NCBI GenBank assembly: GCA_002280555.1
Contig: NCEE01000014.1
Coordinates: 1-64,000 of the forward strand
Reading direction: 5' to 3'
DNA from: Sphingomonas sp. 32-62-10
Lineage (GTDB): Bacteria; Pseudomonadota; Alphaproteobacteria; Sphingomonadales; Sphingomonadaceae
Length of the DNA stretch: 64,000 nucleotides
The notes below the pieces were generated by a model. That model was not told the origin of the DNA and made no database searches. It saw only the letters and a program-made list of their open reading frames with translations. Both the position numbers and the translations under genes were made by a program. This document shows, one piece after another, positions 42,606 to 51,559 of this stretch (the stretch's first letter is position 1; every line of letters begins with the position of its first letter).

Positions 42606-43811
42606 CTACCCCGTCTGGGCAGGCGTGTTGACGCCCATGCTCGCCAGATATTTCTTCACGTTGCGCGCGGCCTGGCGAAGCCTTTGCTCGTTCTCGACCA
42701 TGGCGATGCGGACATAGCCCTCGCCATTTTCGCCATAGCCGACCCCCGGCGCGACCGCGACCTTCGCGTGGCTCAGCAGCTGCTTGGAAAACTCGAGGCT
42801 ACCCAGATGCGCCAGCGCTGGCGGCAGCGGTGCCCAGGCGAACATCGATGCGCGCGGCGGCGGAATGTCCCACCCGGCGCGGCCAAAGCTTTCGACCAGC
42901 ACGTCGCGGCGCTTGTGATAAAGCTCACGGTTGCGTTCGACAATGTCCTGCGGGCCGTTGAGCGCGGCGCAGGCAGCGGCCTGAATCGGTGTGAACGCGC
43001 CGTAATCGAGATAGGATTTCACCCGCGTCATCGCCGCGATCAGCTTTTTGTTGCCGACCGCAAAGCCGATCCGCCAGCCGGCCATCGAATAGGTTTTACT
43101 GAGGCTGGTGAACTCGATAGCGACATCCTTAGCGCCCTTCACCTGCAGGATCGACGTCGTCGGCTGGCCATCGAAATAGAGTTCTGAATAGGCAAGGTCG
43201 GAGATGATCCACACCTTGTTCTCGCGCGCCCAGTTCACCAACCGCTCGTAAAAGGCAATGTCGACCGTCTCGGCCGTCGGGTTCGACGGATAATTCACCA
43301 CGAGGATCGAAGGGCGCGGCACGGTGAAGTTCATCGCCCGTTCCAGCGCTTTCCAATAATGCTCGTCGGGTGTGGTCGGTACCGCGCGGATCGTCGCGCC
43401 GGCGATGATGAAGCCGAAGGTGTGGATCGGATAGCTCGGATTCGGCGCAAGCACGACGTCTCCGGGTGCGGTGATCGCGGTGGCAAGGCTCGCAAGCCCC
43501 TCCTTCGATCCCATCGTGACGACGACTTCGCTTTCCGAATCGACATCGACGCCGAAACGCCGGGCGTAATAATTTGCCTGCGCCTTGCGTAGCCCGGGAA
43601 TGCCGCGCGACGCTGAATAGCCATGCGCGTCGGGCTTGGCCGCGACTTCGCACAATTTATCGATCACGTGCTGCGGCGGGGGCAGATCGGGATTGCCCAT
43701 GCCGAGATCGATAATGTCCTCCCCGCCCGCGCGCGCCTGCGCCCGCATCGCGTTCACTTCGGCGATGACATAGGGTGGCAGGCGTTTGATGCGGTAGAAA
43801 TCGTCGGACAT
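42606..43811 (-). CDS. alaC: PLP-dependent aminotransferase, AlaC-like (alanine or LL-diaminopimelate type)
   Basis: A class I/II aminotransferase of 401 residues. It begins RIKRLPPYVIAEVNAMRAQA, then IIDLGMGNPDLPPP and HGYSASRGIPGLRKA, the usual start of AlaC-type alanine transaminases and their LL-DAP aminotransferase relatives. The PLP lysine is in SLSKTYSMAGWRIGFA, with NYPSNPTAETV and the C-terminal YVRIAMVENEQRLRQAAR. These proteins often act upstream of homoserine dehydrogenase in alphaproteobacteria; that gene is not here. The exact amino donor is not certain. Confidence 0.85.
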   Translation of the reverse strand: MSDDFYRIKRLPPYVIAEVNAMRAQARAGGEDIIDLGMGNPDLPPPQHVIDKLCEVAAKPDAHGYSASRGIPGLRKAQANYYARRFGVDVDSESEVVVTMGSKEGLASLATAITAPGDVVLAPNPSYPIHTFGFIIAGATIRAVPTTPDEHYWKALERAMNFTVPRPSILVVNYPSNPTAETVDIAFYERLVNWARENKVWIISDLAYSELYFDGQPTTSILQVKGAKDVAIEFTSLSKTYSMAGWRIGFAVGNKKLIAAMTRVKSYLDYGAFTPIQAAACAALNGPQDIVERNRELYHKRRDVLVESFGRAGWDIPPPRASMFAWAPLPPALAHLGSLEFSKQLLSHAKVAVAPGVGYGENGEGYVRIAMVENEQRLRQAARNVKKYLASMGVNTPAQTG

Positions 43812-43934
43812 GGGTGCTTTCCATCGGCGCGAGGCGTCAATTGACCCCGTTCATACGCGATTTGCCGCGCGGGGTGAATGACGGCGGACAAAGCTTGGGG
43901 TAAGCGGGCGCAAATAACAAGAATTGAGGATGTG

Positions 43935-45725
43935 ATGCGCAAGCCAAAAGCGACGGCAAAGCAGCCAGCGACGTCCGCGGCGGCAGTCGATGAGCAATCC
44001 TTGCCGACGTTCGCCATTCCCAGCCTTGAAGACATGCAGCACTGGACCTGGGTGATGGGCCGTGCCCAGCAGATGATGCTCGAGGCGGGGTTGCAGACGA
44101 TGCAGGAAACGCCTGCCTTGCAGATCATTCCGGGCTTTACTGATCAGCGCACGATCGAGCGCGCCCGCGATTTCTGGATCGATAGTATGAAGCTGTGGCA
44201 GCATTTCATCGCCCCAGACCTGGCCGAGCCGATCGCGGAAACCGCGGAACAGGAGCGCGACAAGCGCTTCAAGGCCCCGCAGTGGCGCGAAAATCCCGTG
44301 TTCGATTGGATCCGCCAAAGCTATTTCCTCGTCTCCGATCACTTGTTGCGCGGCGTCGAGTCAGTCGAGGGCATCGATGATCGCCAGCGCGAGCAACTGC
44401 GCTTCGCCACGCGCGGTTTTGTCGATGCGATGAGCCCCAGCAATTTTCCCGCCACCAACCCGCTGGTGCTGGAAAAGACGCTCGAGTCTGGCGGCGAGAA
44501 TCTGCTCCATGGGCTGCAGCATATGCTGGCTGATCTGTCCAAAGGGCAACTCACCCATACCGATCCGGACGCCTTCGCCGTCGGGCGCAATCTGGCGATG
44601 ACACCCGGCAAGGTCATCAAGCGCACGCCGCTCTACGAGCTGATCCAGTACACGCCGACCACGCCAGACGTGCTTGCGGTGCCGCTGGTCATCTTTCCGC
44701 CCTGGATCAACCGCTTCTACATTCTCGATCTGACGCCCGAGAAAAGCTTCATCAAATGGGCGGTCGATCAGGGGCTGACGGTGTTCGTCGTCTCCTGGAA
44801 ATCGGCCGATTCGACGATGAAGGACGTGGTGTGGGATGATTATGTCGAGGCCGGGCAAATCGATGCGATCGATACGATCCGCGATCTGCTAAAGGTCGGT
44901 TCGGTCCATACGATCGGCTATTGCGTCGCCGGGACGACGCTTGCCGCGACGCTCGCCGTGCTGGCCGCGCGCGGGCAGGCTGACCGGGTGAAAAGCGCGA
45001 CCTTCTTCACTGCCCAGGTCGATTTTTCGCGCGCGGGCGAATTGCTCAACTTTGTTGATGATGAACAGATGCAGCGGATCGAGCAGCTCTCCCCAGAAGG
45101 GTTTCTCGACGGGCGTTATATGGCGGCGACCTTCAATTTGCTGCGCGGGCGCGATCTGATCTGGAACTATGTCACCAACAATTATCTGCTCGGCCAGGAT
45201 TATGCGCCGTTCGATCTGCTTCATTGGAACGGAGATACCACCAACCTGCCGACCAAATGGCATCTCAGCTATTTGCGCGATCTGTACCGGGATAATCTGC
45301 TGGTAAAGCCCGGTGCGCTGGCAATTGCCGGCACGCCGATCGATCTGGGGCAAGTGACGACACCATGCTATATTCAGGCGGGGCGCGATGATCACATCGC
45401 CCCTGCCGAAAGCGTCTGGCAGATCACCCGGCACTTCCATGGGCCATTGCGATTCGTGCTGGCGGGATCGGGGCATATTGCCGGGGTGGTCAATCCGCCG
45501 GCTGCCGGAAAATATCAGTTCTGGACCAACCCGGAACTCGGTGAATCGCTTCAAGATTTTGTCGCCGGGGCGACGGAGACCAAGGGCAGTTGGTGGCCCG
45601 ACTGGATCGACTGGATCCGCGCGCAGGATGCGACGACGGTACCGGTGAAAGGTGCGCGCAGACCCGGCAAGGGACGGCTCAAATCACTCGGTGATGCGCC
45701 GGGCGATTATGTGAAAGCAAAATAA
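43935..45725 (+). CDS. phaC: class I polyhydroxyalkanoate synthase
   Basis: Polymerises 3-hydroxyacyl-CoA into PHA granules. It has 596 residues from ATG 43935 (GAGG upstream). An N-terminal PhaC_N domain (about 110-280) precedes an alpha/beta-hydrolase domain. The lipase-box-like GYCVAGT holds the catalytic Cys330. Asp485/486 (GRDDHIAP) and His514 (GSGHIAGVVNPP) complete the triad. The C-terminal GSWWPDWIDWI and basic tail are class I features. A phasin gene follows 124 bases later, the usual partner. Confidence 0.95.
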   Translation: MRKPKATAKQPATSAAAVDEQSLPTFAIPSLEDMQHWTWVMGRAQQMMLEAGLQTMQETPALQIIPGFTDQRTIERARDFWIDSMKLWQHFIAPDLAEPIAETAEQERDKRFKAPQWRENPVFDWIRQSYFLVSDHLLRGVESVEGIDDRQREQLRFATRGFVDAMSPSNFPATNPLVLEKTLESGGENLLHGLQHMLADLSKGQLTHTDPDAFAVGRNLAMTPGKVIKRTPLYELIQYTPTTPDVLAVPLVIFPPWINRFYILDLTPEKSFIKWAVDQGLTVFVVSWKSADSTMKDVVWDDYVEAGQIDAIDTIRDLLKVGSVHTIGYCVAGTTLAATLAVLAARGQADRVKSATFFTAQVDFSRAGELLNFVDDEQMQRIEQLSPEGFLDGRYMAATFNLLRGRDLIWNYVTNNYLLGQDYAPFDLLHWNGDTTNLPTKWHLSYLRDLYRDNLLVKPGALAIAGTPIDLGQVTTPCYIQAGRDDHIAPAESVWQITRHFHGPLRFVLAGSGHIAGVVNPPAAGKYQFWTNPELGESLQDFVAGATETKGSWWPDWIDWIRAQDATTVPVKGARRPGKGRLKSLGDAPGDYVKAK

Positions 45726-45748
45726 TACGCTTTCATTTCAGTTTGATA

Positions 45749-45828
45749 GCTGCAGCATCGAAAAATGTTGCGGCGCACAAATAATCTCTTGCGCTGGGTG
45801 CAGCATTTCATTATATTGCAGTGCAGCA
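45749..45828 (+). promoter_or_regulatory. TGCAGCA repeats upstream of the phasin gene, candidate PhaR sites
   Basis: TGCAGCA occurs three times: 45751-45757 (inside the palindrome GCTGCAGC), 45799-45805 and 45822-45828 (inside TTGCAGTGCAGCAA). They all lie in the A+T-rich gap between phaC and the phasin gene. PhaR repressors of alphaproteobacteria bind TGC/GCA-rich repeats ahead of phasin genes. Binding here is inferred from position and pattern. Confidence 0.5.
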
Positions 45829-45849
45829 AACAAGAGCGGGAGGCCCCTC

Positions 45850-46656
45850 ATGGCCGATAAAACTACTAAGGTTGAAACGACGGTCGCGCAAGCAACGCCA
45901 GCCGTGACGACGCCGGTCGATGCGCCCAAGGCGGCAGCGACTGTGGCATCGCCAACCCCTGAACCAGTCGCTGCTGATGCGGTGAAGCCAGCGCCTGCGG
46001 CAAAGAAGTCTGCGCCGGTGACCTCGCCCGCCCCGGTTGCCGCCAAGGTTGCGGCGCCGGCGAAGGCGGTTGAGCCCGCCCCTGCGCCCGAGAAGGCCGT
46101 GGCCAAGCCAGTTGTAAAGGCGCCCGCCACACCGAAGTCCGTTACTGTGAAGACCAAGCCTGCCCCGATCGCTGCACCTGCCGCGACGGCAACCTCCATT
46201 AACAAGGAAGTGACCATCATGGAAAACACCATCAAGAACACCACCGACAAGGCTCAGACCATGTTCGTTGAAATGAACGACCGCGCCAAGGCTGCGCTCG
46301 AAAAGACCCAGGGCATGTTCGCTGACGTCACCGAGTTCAACAAGGGCAACGTCGAAGCGCTCGTCGAATCGTCGAAGATCGCTGCCAAGGGCATCGAAAC
46401 GATGGGCCAGGACGCCGCTGAGTACACCCGCAAGTCGTTCGAAGGCATGACCGCGATCGTCAAGAGCCTGTCGACCGTCAAGTCGCCGACCGAGTTCATG
46501 AAGCTCCACAGCGATTATGTCCGCACCTCGTTCGACTCGCTGGTCGCCGAATCGTCGAAGACGACCGAAAACATGCTGAAGCTCGCCGGTGAGATCGCTC
46601 AGCCGATCTCGAACCGCGTTGCGATTGCTGCTGAAAAGATCAAGATCAGCGCGTAA
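45850..46656 (+). CDS. phasin with an Ala/Pro/Lys-rich N-terminal extension
   Basis: Phasins coat PHA granules. The protein has 268 residues. Residues 1-120 are low-complexity Ala/Pro/Lys/Val (KPAPAAKKSAPVTSPAPVAA), like histone H1 or PhaF tails. Residues 124-268 are the folded helical phasin_2 domain: MENTIKNTTDKAQTMFVEMN, FADVTEFNKGNVEALVESSK and KSPTEFMKLHSDYVRTSFDS. GGGAGG seven bases before ATG 45850 supports the long form. An internal ATG at 46219 has AAGGAAG upstream and would give a canonical 145-residue phasin. A clear terminator follows. Confidence 0.88.
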   Translation: MADKTTKVETTVAQATPAVTTPVDAPKAAATVASPTPEPVAADAVKPAPAAKKSAPVTSPAPVAAKVAAPAKAVEPAPAPEKAVAKPVVKAPATPKSVTVKTKPAPIAAPAATATSINKEVTIMENTIKNTTDKAQTMFVEMNDRAKAALEKTQGMFADVTEFNKGNVEALVESSKIAAKGIETMGQDAAEYTRKSFEGMTAIVKSLSTVKSPTEFMKLHSDYVRTSFDSLVAESSKTTENMLKLAGEIAQPISNRVAIAAEKIKISA

Positions 46657-46691
46657 TCGGCCTGGCATTTCGGTGCCAGCAGCCAAATCAG

Positions 46692-46723
46692 GGGGCGGTC
46701 GCAGCGATGCGGCCGCCCTTTTT
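46692..46723 (+). terminator. rho-independent terminator after the phasin gene
   Basis: GGGCGGTCGC and GCGGCCGCCC pair over ten positions (one T-G) around an AGCGAT loop. TTTTT follows at once (46719-46723). It is 35 bases after the phasin stop and is the clearest intrinsic terminator in the window. Confidence 0.85.
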
Positions 46724-46805
46724 GCATGAAATTGCAGCGATGAAGGCGGTTCGTTTGCGCTTGCCCCTTGCCCTTGGCCCGGCGAGTGCCATATTTTCGG
46801 CTCAC

Positions 46806-47165
46806 ATGATGATTGACCCAGAATCCCCGCGCGCCATGGCGCAGCGTCCGCCCGGCGACGATGACGAGGGCACCGGCCTTGGCATCGCCACGCGCACCCG
46901 CACGCGCACCAAACAGCCAACGCCCTACCGTGTGTTGATGCTGAATGATGATTACACACCAATGGAATTCGTGGTGCTGTGCCTGCAGCGCTTCTTCCGG
47001 ATGAGCATCGAGGATGCGACCCGGGTGATGCTCCATGTCCACCAGAAGGGCGTCGGGGTGTGCGGCGTGTTCAGCTATGAAGTGGCGGAGACCAAGGTGA
47101 GCCAGGTGATGGATTTCGCGCGGCAGCACCAGCACCCGCTCCAGTGCACGCTGGAAAAGGCGTAA
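46806..47165 (+). CDS. clpS: ATP-dependent Clp protease adaptor ClpS
   Basis: Delivers N-end-rule substrates to ClpAP. It has 119 residues with a disordered, Arg/Thr-rich N-terminal 35 residues and a folded core: TPYRVLMLNDDYTPMEFVVL, FFRMSIEDATRVMLHVHQKG and VGVCGVFSYEVAETKVSQV. The residues that bind the destabilising N-terminus (NDDYTPMEFV, HVHQKG) are intact. The usual downstream clpA is missing; murA follows instead. ATG 46806, 46809 and 46836 are all possible starts. Confidence 0.9.
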   Translation: MMIDPESPRAMAQRPPGDDDEGTGLGIATRTRTRTKQPTPYRVLMLNDDYTPMEFVVLCLQRFFRMSIEDATRVMLHVHQKGVGVCGVFSYEVAETKVSQVMDFARQHQHPLQCTLEKA

Positions 47166-47247
47166 CGCCAGCGCTTGCGCCTCGAATCGCGCAAAACCGA
47201 TCGACCCTCCTCTTGCGCGCCAACGCCTAGGCGGTAGAAGCTCTGAA

Positions 47248-48531
47248 ATGGACAGAATACTCATTCGCGGCGGCAATCGCCTGTCGGGCCGCCTTCCCAT
47301 TTCGGGGGCCAAGAACGCAGCGTTGACGCTGATGCCATGTGCGCTGCTGACCGAAGAACCGCTGACGCTGCGCAACCTGCCGCGGCTCGCCGACGTCGAC
47401 GGGTTTGGGCATCTGCTCAACCAGCTCGGTGTGTCGACAATGATCGAGGGCGCGCGCCCCGATGATTTTGGCCGAGTGATGACGCTGAAGGCTGGTCGGC
47501 TCACATCAACGGTCGCGCCCTATGACATTGTCCGCAAGATGCGCGCGTCGATCCTCGTGCTCGGCCCGCTGGTCGGGCGCGCCGGCGAGGCGACGGTGTC
47601 ACTGCCGGGCGGGTGTGCGATCGGCAACCGACCGATTGATCTGCACCTGAAGGCGCTGGAGGCACTTGGGGCGGAGATCGAACTGGCAGCAGGTTATGTG
47701 AAAGCGACCGCACCTGGCGGGCGCTTGTCCGGTGGGCGGGTGAGCTTCCCAATCGTCTCGGTGGGTGCGACCGAAAATGCGGTGATGGCCGCCGTGCTCG
47801 CCAAAGGACCATCGGTGATCGAAAATGCGGCGCGGGAGCCCGAAATTGTCGATCTGTGCCACTGCCTGGTCGCGATGGGCGCATCGATATCGGGCATTGG
47901 CACGGAGATGCTGGAAATTGAGGGTCGTGATCGGCTCCATGGCGCAACCTATCGCGTGATGCCGGACCGGATCGAGGCAGGCAGCTATGCATGCGCCGCC
48001 GCCATTACTGGCGGCTCGCTCGATCTGGTCGGCGTGGCTGCATCGGATATGCGTGCGACGACGGCCGCTCTGATCGACGCCGGCGTTACCGTCGAGGAAC
48101 ATCCCGACTTTATGCGCGTCACCGCCAGCAACGGCCTTGCGCCGCTGACACTATCGACCGCGCCCTTTCCGGGCTTCGCTACGGATATGCAGGCACAGTT
48201 CATGGCAATGCTGTGCATGGCCGATGGCGCGAGCGTGCTGACCGAGACGATCTTCGAGAACCGCTATATGCACGTGCCGGAGCTTGCCCGGATGGGCGCC
48301 GACATTCAGGTGCGTGGCCGTACGGCAGTGGTGCGCGGCGTCGACAAGCTGATCGGTGCGCCGGTGATGGCAACCGATCTGCGCGCCTCGATGAGCCTGA
48401 TCCTCGCCGGGCTCGCCGCTGAGGGTGAAACACAGGTCCAGCGCGTCTACCACCTCGATCGCGGCTATGAACGGCTCGAGGAAAAACTCTCCGCTGTGGG
48501 TGCCGATATCGAACGGGTCAGCGACGGCTGA
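47248..48531 (+). CDS. murA: UDP-N-acetylglucosamine 1-carboxyvinyltransferase
   Basis: MurA transfers enolpyruvate to UDP-GlcNAc, the first committed step of peptidoglycan synthesis, in the cytoplasm. It has 427 residues. GGNRLSGRLPISGAKNAAL is the N-terminal motif with the catalytic Lys-Asn, and GGCAIGNRPIDLHL holds the active-site Cys123, the fosfomycin target. TDMQAQFMAMLCMADG-type and RYMHVPELARMGADI segments complete the fold. It is intact. It converges on the M16 peptidase gene with a 17-base gap. Confidence 0.95.
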   Translation: MDRILIRGGNRLSGRLPISGAKNAALTLMPCALLTEEPLTLRNLPRLADVDGFGHLLNQLGVSTMIEGARPDDFGRVMTLKAGRLTSTVAPYDIVRKMRASILVLGPLVGRAGEATVSLPGGCAIGNRPIDLHLKALEALGAEIELAAGYVKATAPGGRLSGGRVSFPIVSVGATENAVMAAVLAKGPSVIENAAREPEIVDLCHCLVAMGASISGIGTEMLEIEGRDRLHGATYRVMPDRIEAGSYACAAAITGGSLDLVGVAASDMRATTAALIDAGVTVEEHPDFMRVTASNGLAPLTLSTAPFPGFATDMQAQFMAMLCMADGASVLTETIFENRYMHVPELARMGADIQVRGRTAVVRGVDKLIGAPVMATDLRASMSLILAGLAAEGETQVQRVYHLDRGYERLEEKLSAVGADIERVSDG

Positions 48532-48548
48532 CGCGTTCGATTGGCGGA

Positions 48549-51452
48549 TTACTTGGCGGGTTTGGCCGGTTCAGGCAGCACTCGAATGTCGATTGACCCG
48601 CCCGGCTTCAAATATTTACGCACTGCCGCCTGGACCTGTGCCGCCGTAACCGCCGCATAGCCAGCTTCGCGGGACAGAAAGACGCTGAGAACGCGGGGGT
48701 CGTCAAGATCGCGCGAAAGCAGCGTCACCCAAACCGCAGCGTTGCTTGACTTTTCCCGTGCGAAATCGCTCAAAATGGTTGACCTCGCCCGCTCCATGGC
48801 ATCAGCCGTGGGACCGTTTGTAGCAAGTTCTGCAATCGCAGCGTCCAATGCTTTGTCAAAGGCGGGGATCATCCCGGCAGTCAGTTGTGCTCCGGCACTA
48901 AACGTTCCAAAGCGGGGAAAAATGGGTGATTGGCTGCTGCCCGCCGACGGCGCATAGCTGCCGCCTTGCTGTTCCCGGAAAGTCTCTTGCAGCCGGGTAT
49001 TCAGGATCGACCCTGCCATTGAAAGCGCTCGGCTCTCGGCAATATCGGCGTACACCCCGGTTGTTGGCCAGTAATGCATAACGATTGCCTGGTCGGTGGC
49101 ACCACGGTGATACAGGGTGATGGGGGATTTGGTGGGGGGCGATGGCCGCACATCAAGCTGGGTTGGCGTCGGCGGCACGGCCTGGCGTGGCTGAAGCGCG
49201 CCAAAGCTTGCGGCAACTGCCGCGATCAGCGCGGCGCGATCGAAATCGCCGACCACGACAAGCTTGATCGGCCCTTCGGCCATCCGGGCATCCCAATAGG
49301 CGCGAAAATCGGCATTCGTCAGGGCGTTCACGGTTGCGGGGTCAGGCGCCCCAGCGAACCGATTGTCGCCATTGGTCAGATGTTTTTCGCCATATGCCCC
49401 CAGCACCGAACCGGGCTGGTTGTACAGTGAGGCATAGCTGCTTTCATACCCGCGCTTGAATCGATCGAGCGAGGCATCGCCGTAGCGAACGCCCTGCGCC
49501 AACGTGGTCATCAATCGCAGGCCATCGGTCAGGTCCTTGGGATTGGTCCGCATATGCAGGTCCAAACTGTTGACCGATGCGGTATAGCTGAAGCCAAGCT
49601 GTCGGCCGGTCACCAAACGCTGGAACTCGTCAGCTGAGAACGGCCCAACCCCGCTGCTGATCAGCGCACCAAACGACCATTGCAGTGTGGTTGCATCAGG
49701 ATTGCGATTGAGCAGGCCGTGGCCGATCTGGACCAGAACGCGAATATTGTTCTGTTCGATCCCGGTCTTTTTGAGGGCCAGCTCGACGCCATTTGCGAAG
49801 GTGATTCGCTCGGCATCAATTTCAGGCAGGGGTTGGGTTCGGACGATCTTGCCCGGCGGCCCGGGTGCTTTCAGTTCATCGAACGATACCGATCGTACCG
49901 CTTCCGTCTCCGCAGCCGCAATGTTGCGGGCTTTCCCCAGCGCAGCAACGAGCGCGGTATCGCCTCCGGCGATAGGCTTCGGACCGGTGAGAATCAGGCG
50001 GGGTTCAGGCGTCAGTATGGTGCGAACCTCTGCCTGAATGGCTGCGGGAGTCACTGCTGATTGCGCGCCTTCGAACAGGTCTTTGATCACTTCCGGCGAA
50101 ACGGTGACGCTGCCCGAGTCGACATCGCCCATGAATTCATCGACGAGACTAGGTGATGCTGCGTCTGCACGCGTGATGATAGCGCGATCAACCAAAAGCT
50201 TCCGGTCCGCAAGCACTGCTTCAACTTCGGCCTGTGCAGGTGGCGAATCGCGCAACTCGTTCACGATGGCAAAGGTACGGTCCAAGGCGGCAGACCATTG
50301 GTCGGTCTTTGGCGTTAGCGAGATCGACAGCACCTCATTGGTCCTTCGTCCGCGGCTATACGTTGCCGAGGCATCGATGATGGCACCGCCGCGCTGCGCC
50401 TCGGTCGACAGACGTCGGTTGAGGATTGCCAGCGCGACTGATTGAACAAGGCGCGGTGTAGTCCCTCGAACGGTCTCAGGCTCATACACATAGGGCCGTA
50501 CCCAATTGATCGCCACAGCACTGCTGGCAAGCGGATCGATCACCGATACGGCCTCCGTGGTAGGCGTTACCATTTTCCCATAATCAGGCTCGGCCGGTGG
50601 CGGACCTTCACCGCGCCAGCCGCCAAAGCTCGCTTCGATCGCAGCGATGAGCTGGCTCGTCGGCGCGTCGCCCGCCATCACCACCACCGCGCGTTCGGGC
50701 CGATACCAACGCCGTTGAAATGCCCGCAACCCGTCCGCCGATGCGCCACCCAGCGTTTCGGGCGTGCCAATAATGTCGCGCCGGGCTGCCAACAGGCCTG
50801 GTACGACTAACGCACTTATCGCTCGCCTCAACTTCTCCCTGAACGGTGTCAAACGCGCGGATCGCTCGGCGAGCACGACCTTGCGCTCAATCTCGACCAG
50901 ACGCGGGTCGAACGACGCATTGGCAAGCATATCGGCCAGAATGTTCGTCGCTATGGTAACCGATTCGGCATCGGCCTTGGGCAAATCGAGCTTGTAGATT
51001 GTCGACAGGCGCGTCGTGGACGCATTGGTATCGGCGCCAAAGCTCGCGCCCATGCGCTGCCAGACCTTTACGGCCTCGCCATCACCCAATTTGGGCGTAC
51101 CGCGAAACGCCATGTGCTCGACGAAATGGGCCCAGCCCTGCTCCTCGTCCCGCTCCATCAACGCCCCGACATCGAGCCGAACGCGGATCGACACACTTCC
51201 CGCAGGCTTCGCATTGCGCCGCACGGCATAGCGCAGGCCATTGGCGAGCGTACCAGTTTGCCATTGCGGATCGGCCGGAATGTCGCTGCCGACATGCTGC
51301 CATGATGTCGCCGGCGGGGCGGCATAGCGCGAAGGCGCTGTTGGCTTTGGCGGCGATGCGGCACTGGCCTGACGCGCTGTGCTGATCTGTGGCGACAGCA
51401 GCAGGCACAAAGCCAGCGAGCCGCCCATGGCGCGGCTGACGAATGAATGCAT
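48549..51452 (-). CDS. exported M16-family zinc metallopeptidase (two-domain)
   Basis: A 967-residue peptidase of the pitrilysin/insulinase type with an N-terminal signal (FVSRAMGGSLALCLLLSPQI), so periplasmic or outer-membrane-facing. The inverted zinc motif HFVEH is at residues 109-113, with the third ligand in the downstream EIERKVVLAE. Two M16/M16_C repeats fill the rest; the second copy (about 520-950) lacks the zinc motif, as usual. GGGGGATC upstream of ATG 51452 sets the start; the longer frame to 51491 is unlikely. G+C appears slightly lower than in murA. Confidence 0.9.
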   Translation of the reverse strand: MHSFVSRAMGGSLALCLLLSPQISTARQASAASPPKPTAPSRYAAPPATSWQHVGSDIPADPQWQTGTLANGLRYAVRRNAKPAGSVSIRVRLDVGALMERDEEQGWAHFVEHMAFRGTPKLGDGEAVKVWQRMGASFGADTNASTTRLSTIYKLDLPKADAESVTIATNILADMLANASFDPRLVEIERKVVLAERSARLTPFREKLRRAISALVVPGLLAARRDIIGTPETLGGASADGLRAFQRRWYRPERAVVVMAGDAPTSQLIAAIEASFGGWRGEGPPPAEPDYGKMVTPTTEAVSVIDPLASSAVAINWVRPYVYEPETVRGTTPRLVQSVALAILNRRLSTEAQRGGAIIDASATYSRGRRTNEVLSISLTPKTDQWSAALDRTFAIVNELRDSPPAQAEVEAVLADRKLLVDRAIITRADAASPSLVDEFMGDVDSGSVTVSPEVIKDLFEGAQSAVTPAAIQAEVRTILTPEPRLILTGPKPIAGGDTALVAALGKARNIAAAETEAVRSVSFDELKAPGPPGKIVRTQPLPEIDAERITFANGVELALKKTGIEQNNIRVLVQIGHGLLNRNPDATTLQWSFGALISSGVGPFSADEFQRLVTGRQLGFSYTASVNSLDLHMRTNPKDLTDGLRLMTTLAQGVRYGDASLDRFKRGYESSYASLYNQPGSVLGAYGEKHLTNGDNRFAGAPDPATVNALTNADFRAYWDARMAEGPIKLVVVGDFDRAALIAAVAASFGALQPRQAVPPTPTQLDVRPSPPTKSPITLYHRGATDQAIVMHYWPTTGVYADIAESRALSMAGSILNTRLQETFREQQGGSYAPSAGSSQSPIFPRFGTFSAGAQLTAGMIPAFDKALDAAIAELATNGPTADAMERARSTILSDFAREKSSNAAVWVTLLSRDLDDPRVLSVFLSREAGYAAVTAAQVQAAVRKYLKPGGSIDIRVLPEPAKPAK

Positions 51453-51559
51453 GCCGATGATCCCCCGGTTCAGGTAAGCGAATGACTTCACTCCCTAATC
51501 ATGCATATTCATCAGTCCGGTGCGAGAAAAAAGCGGTGCCTTTACGTCCACACCCTCAG

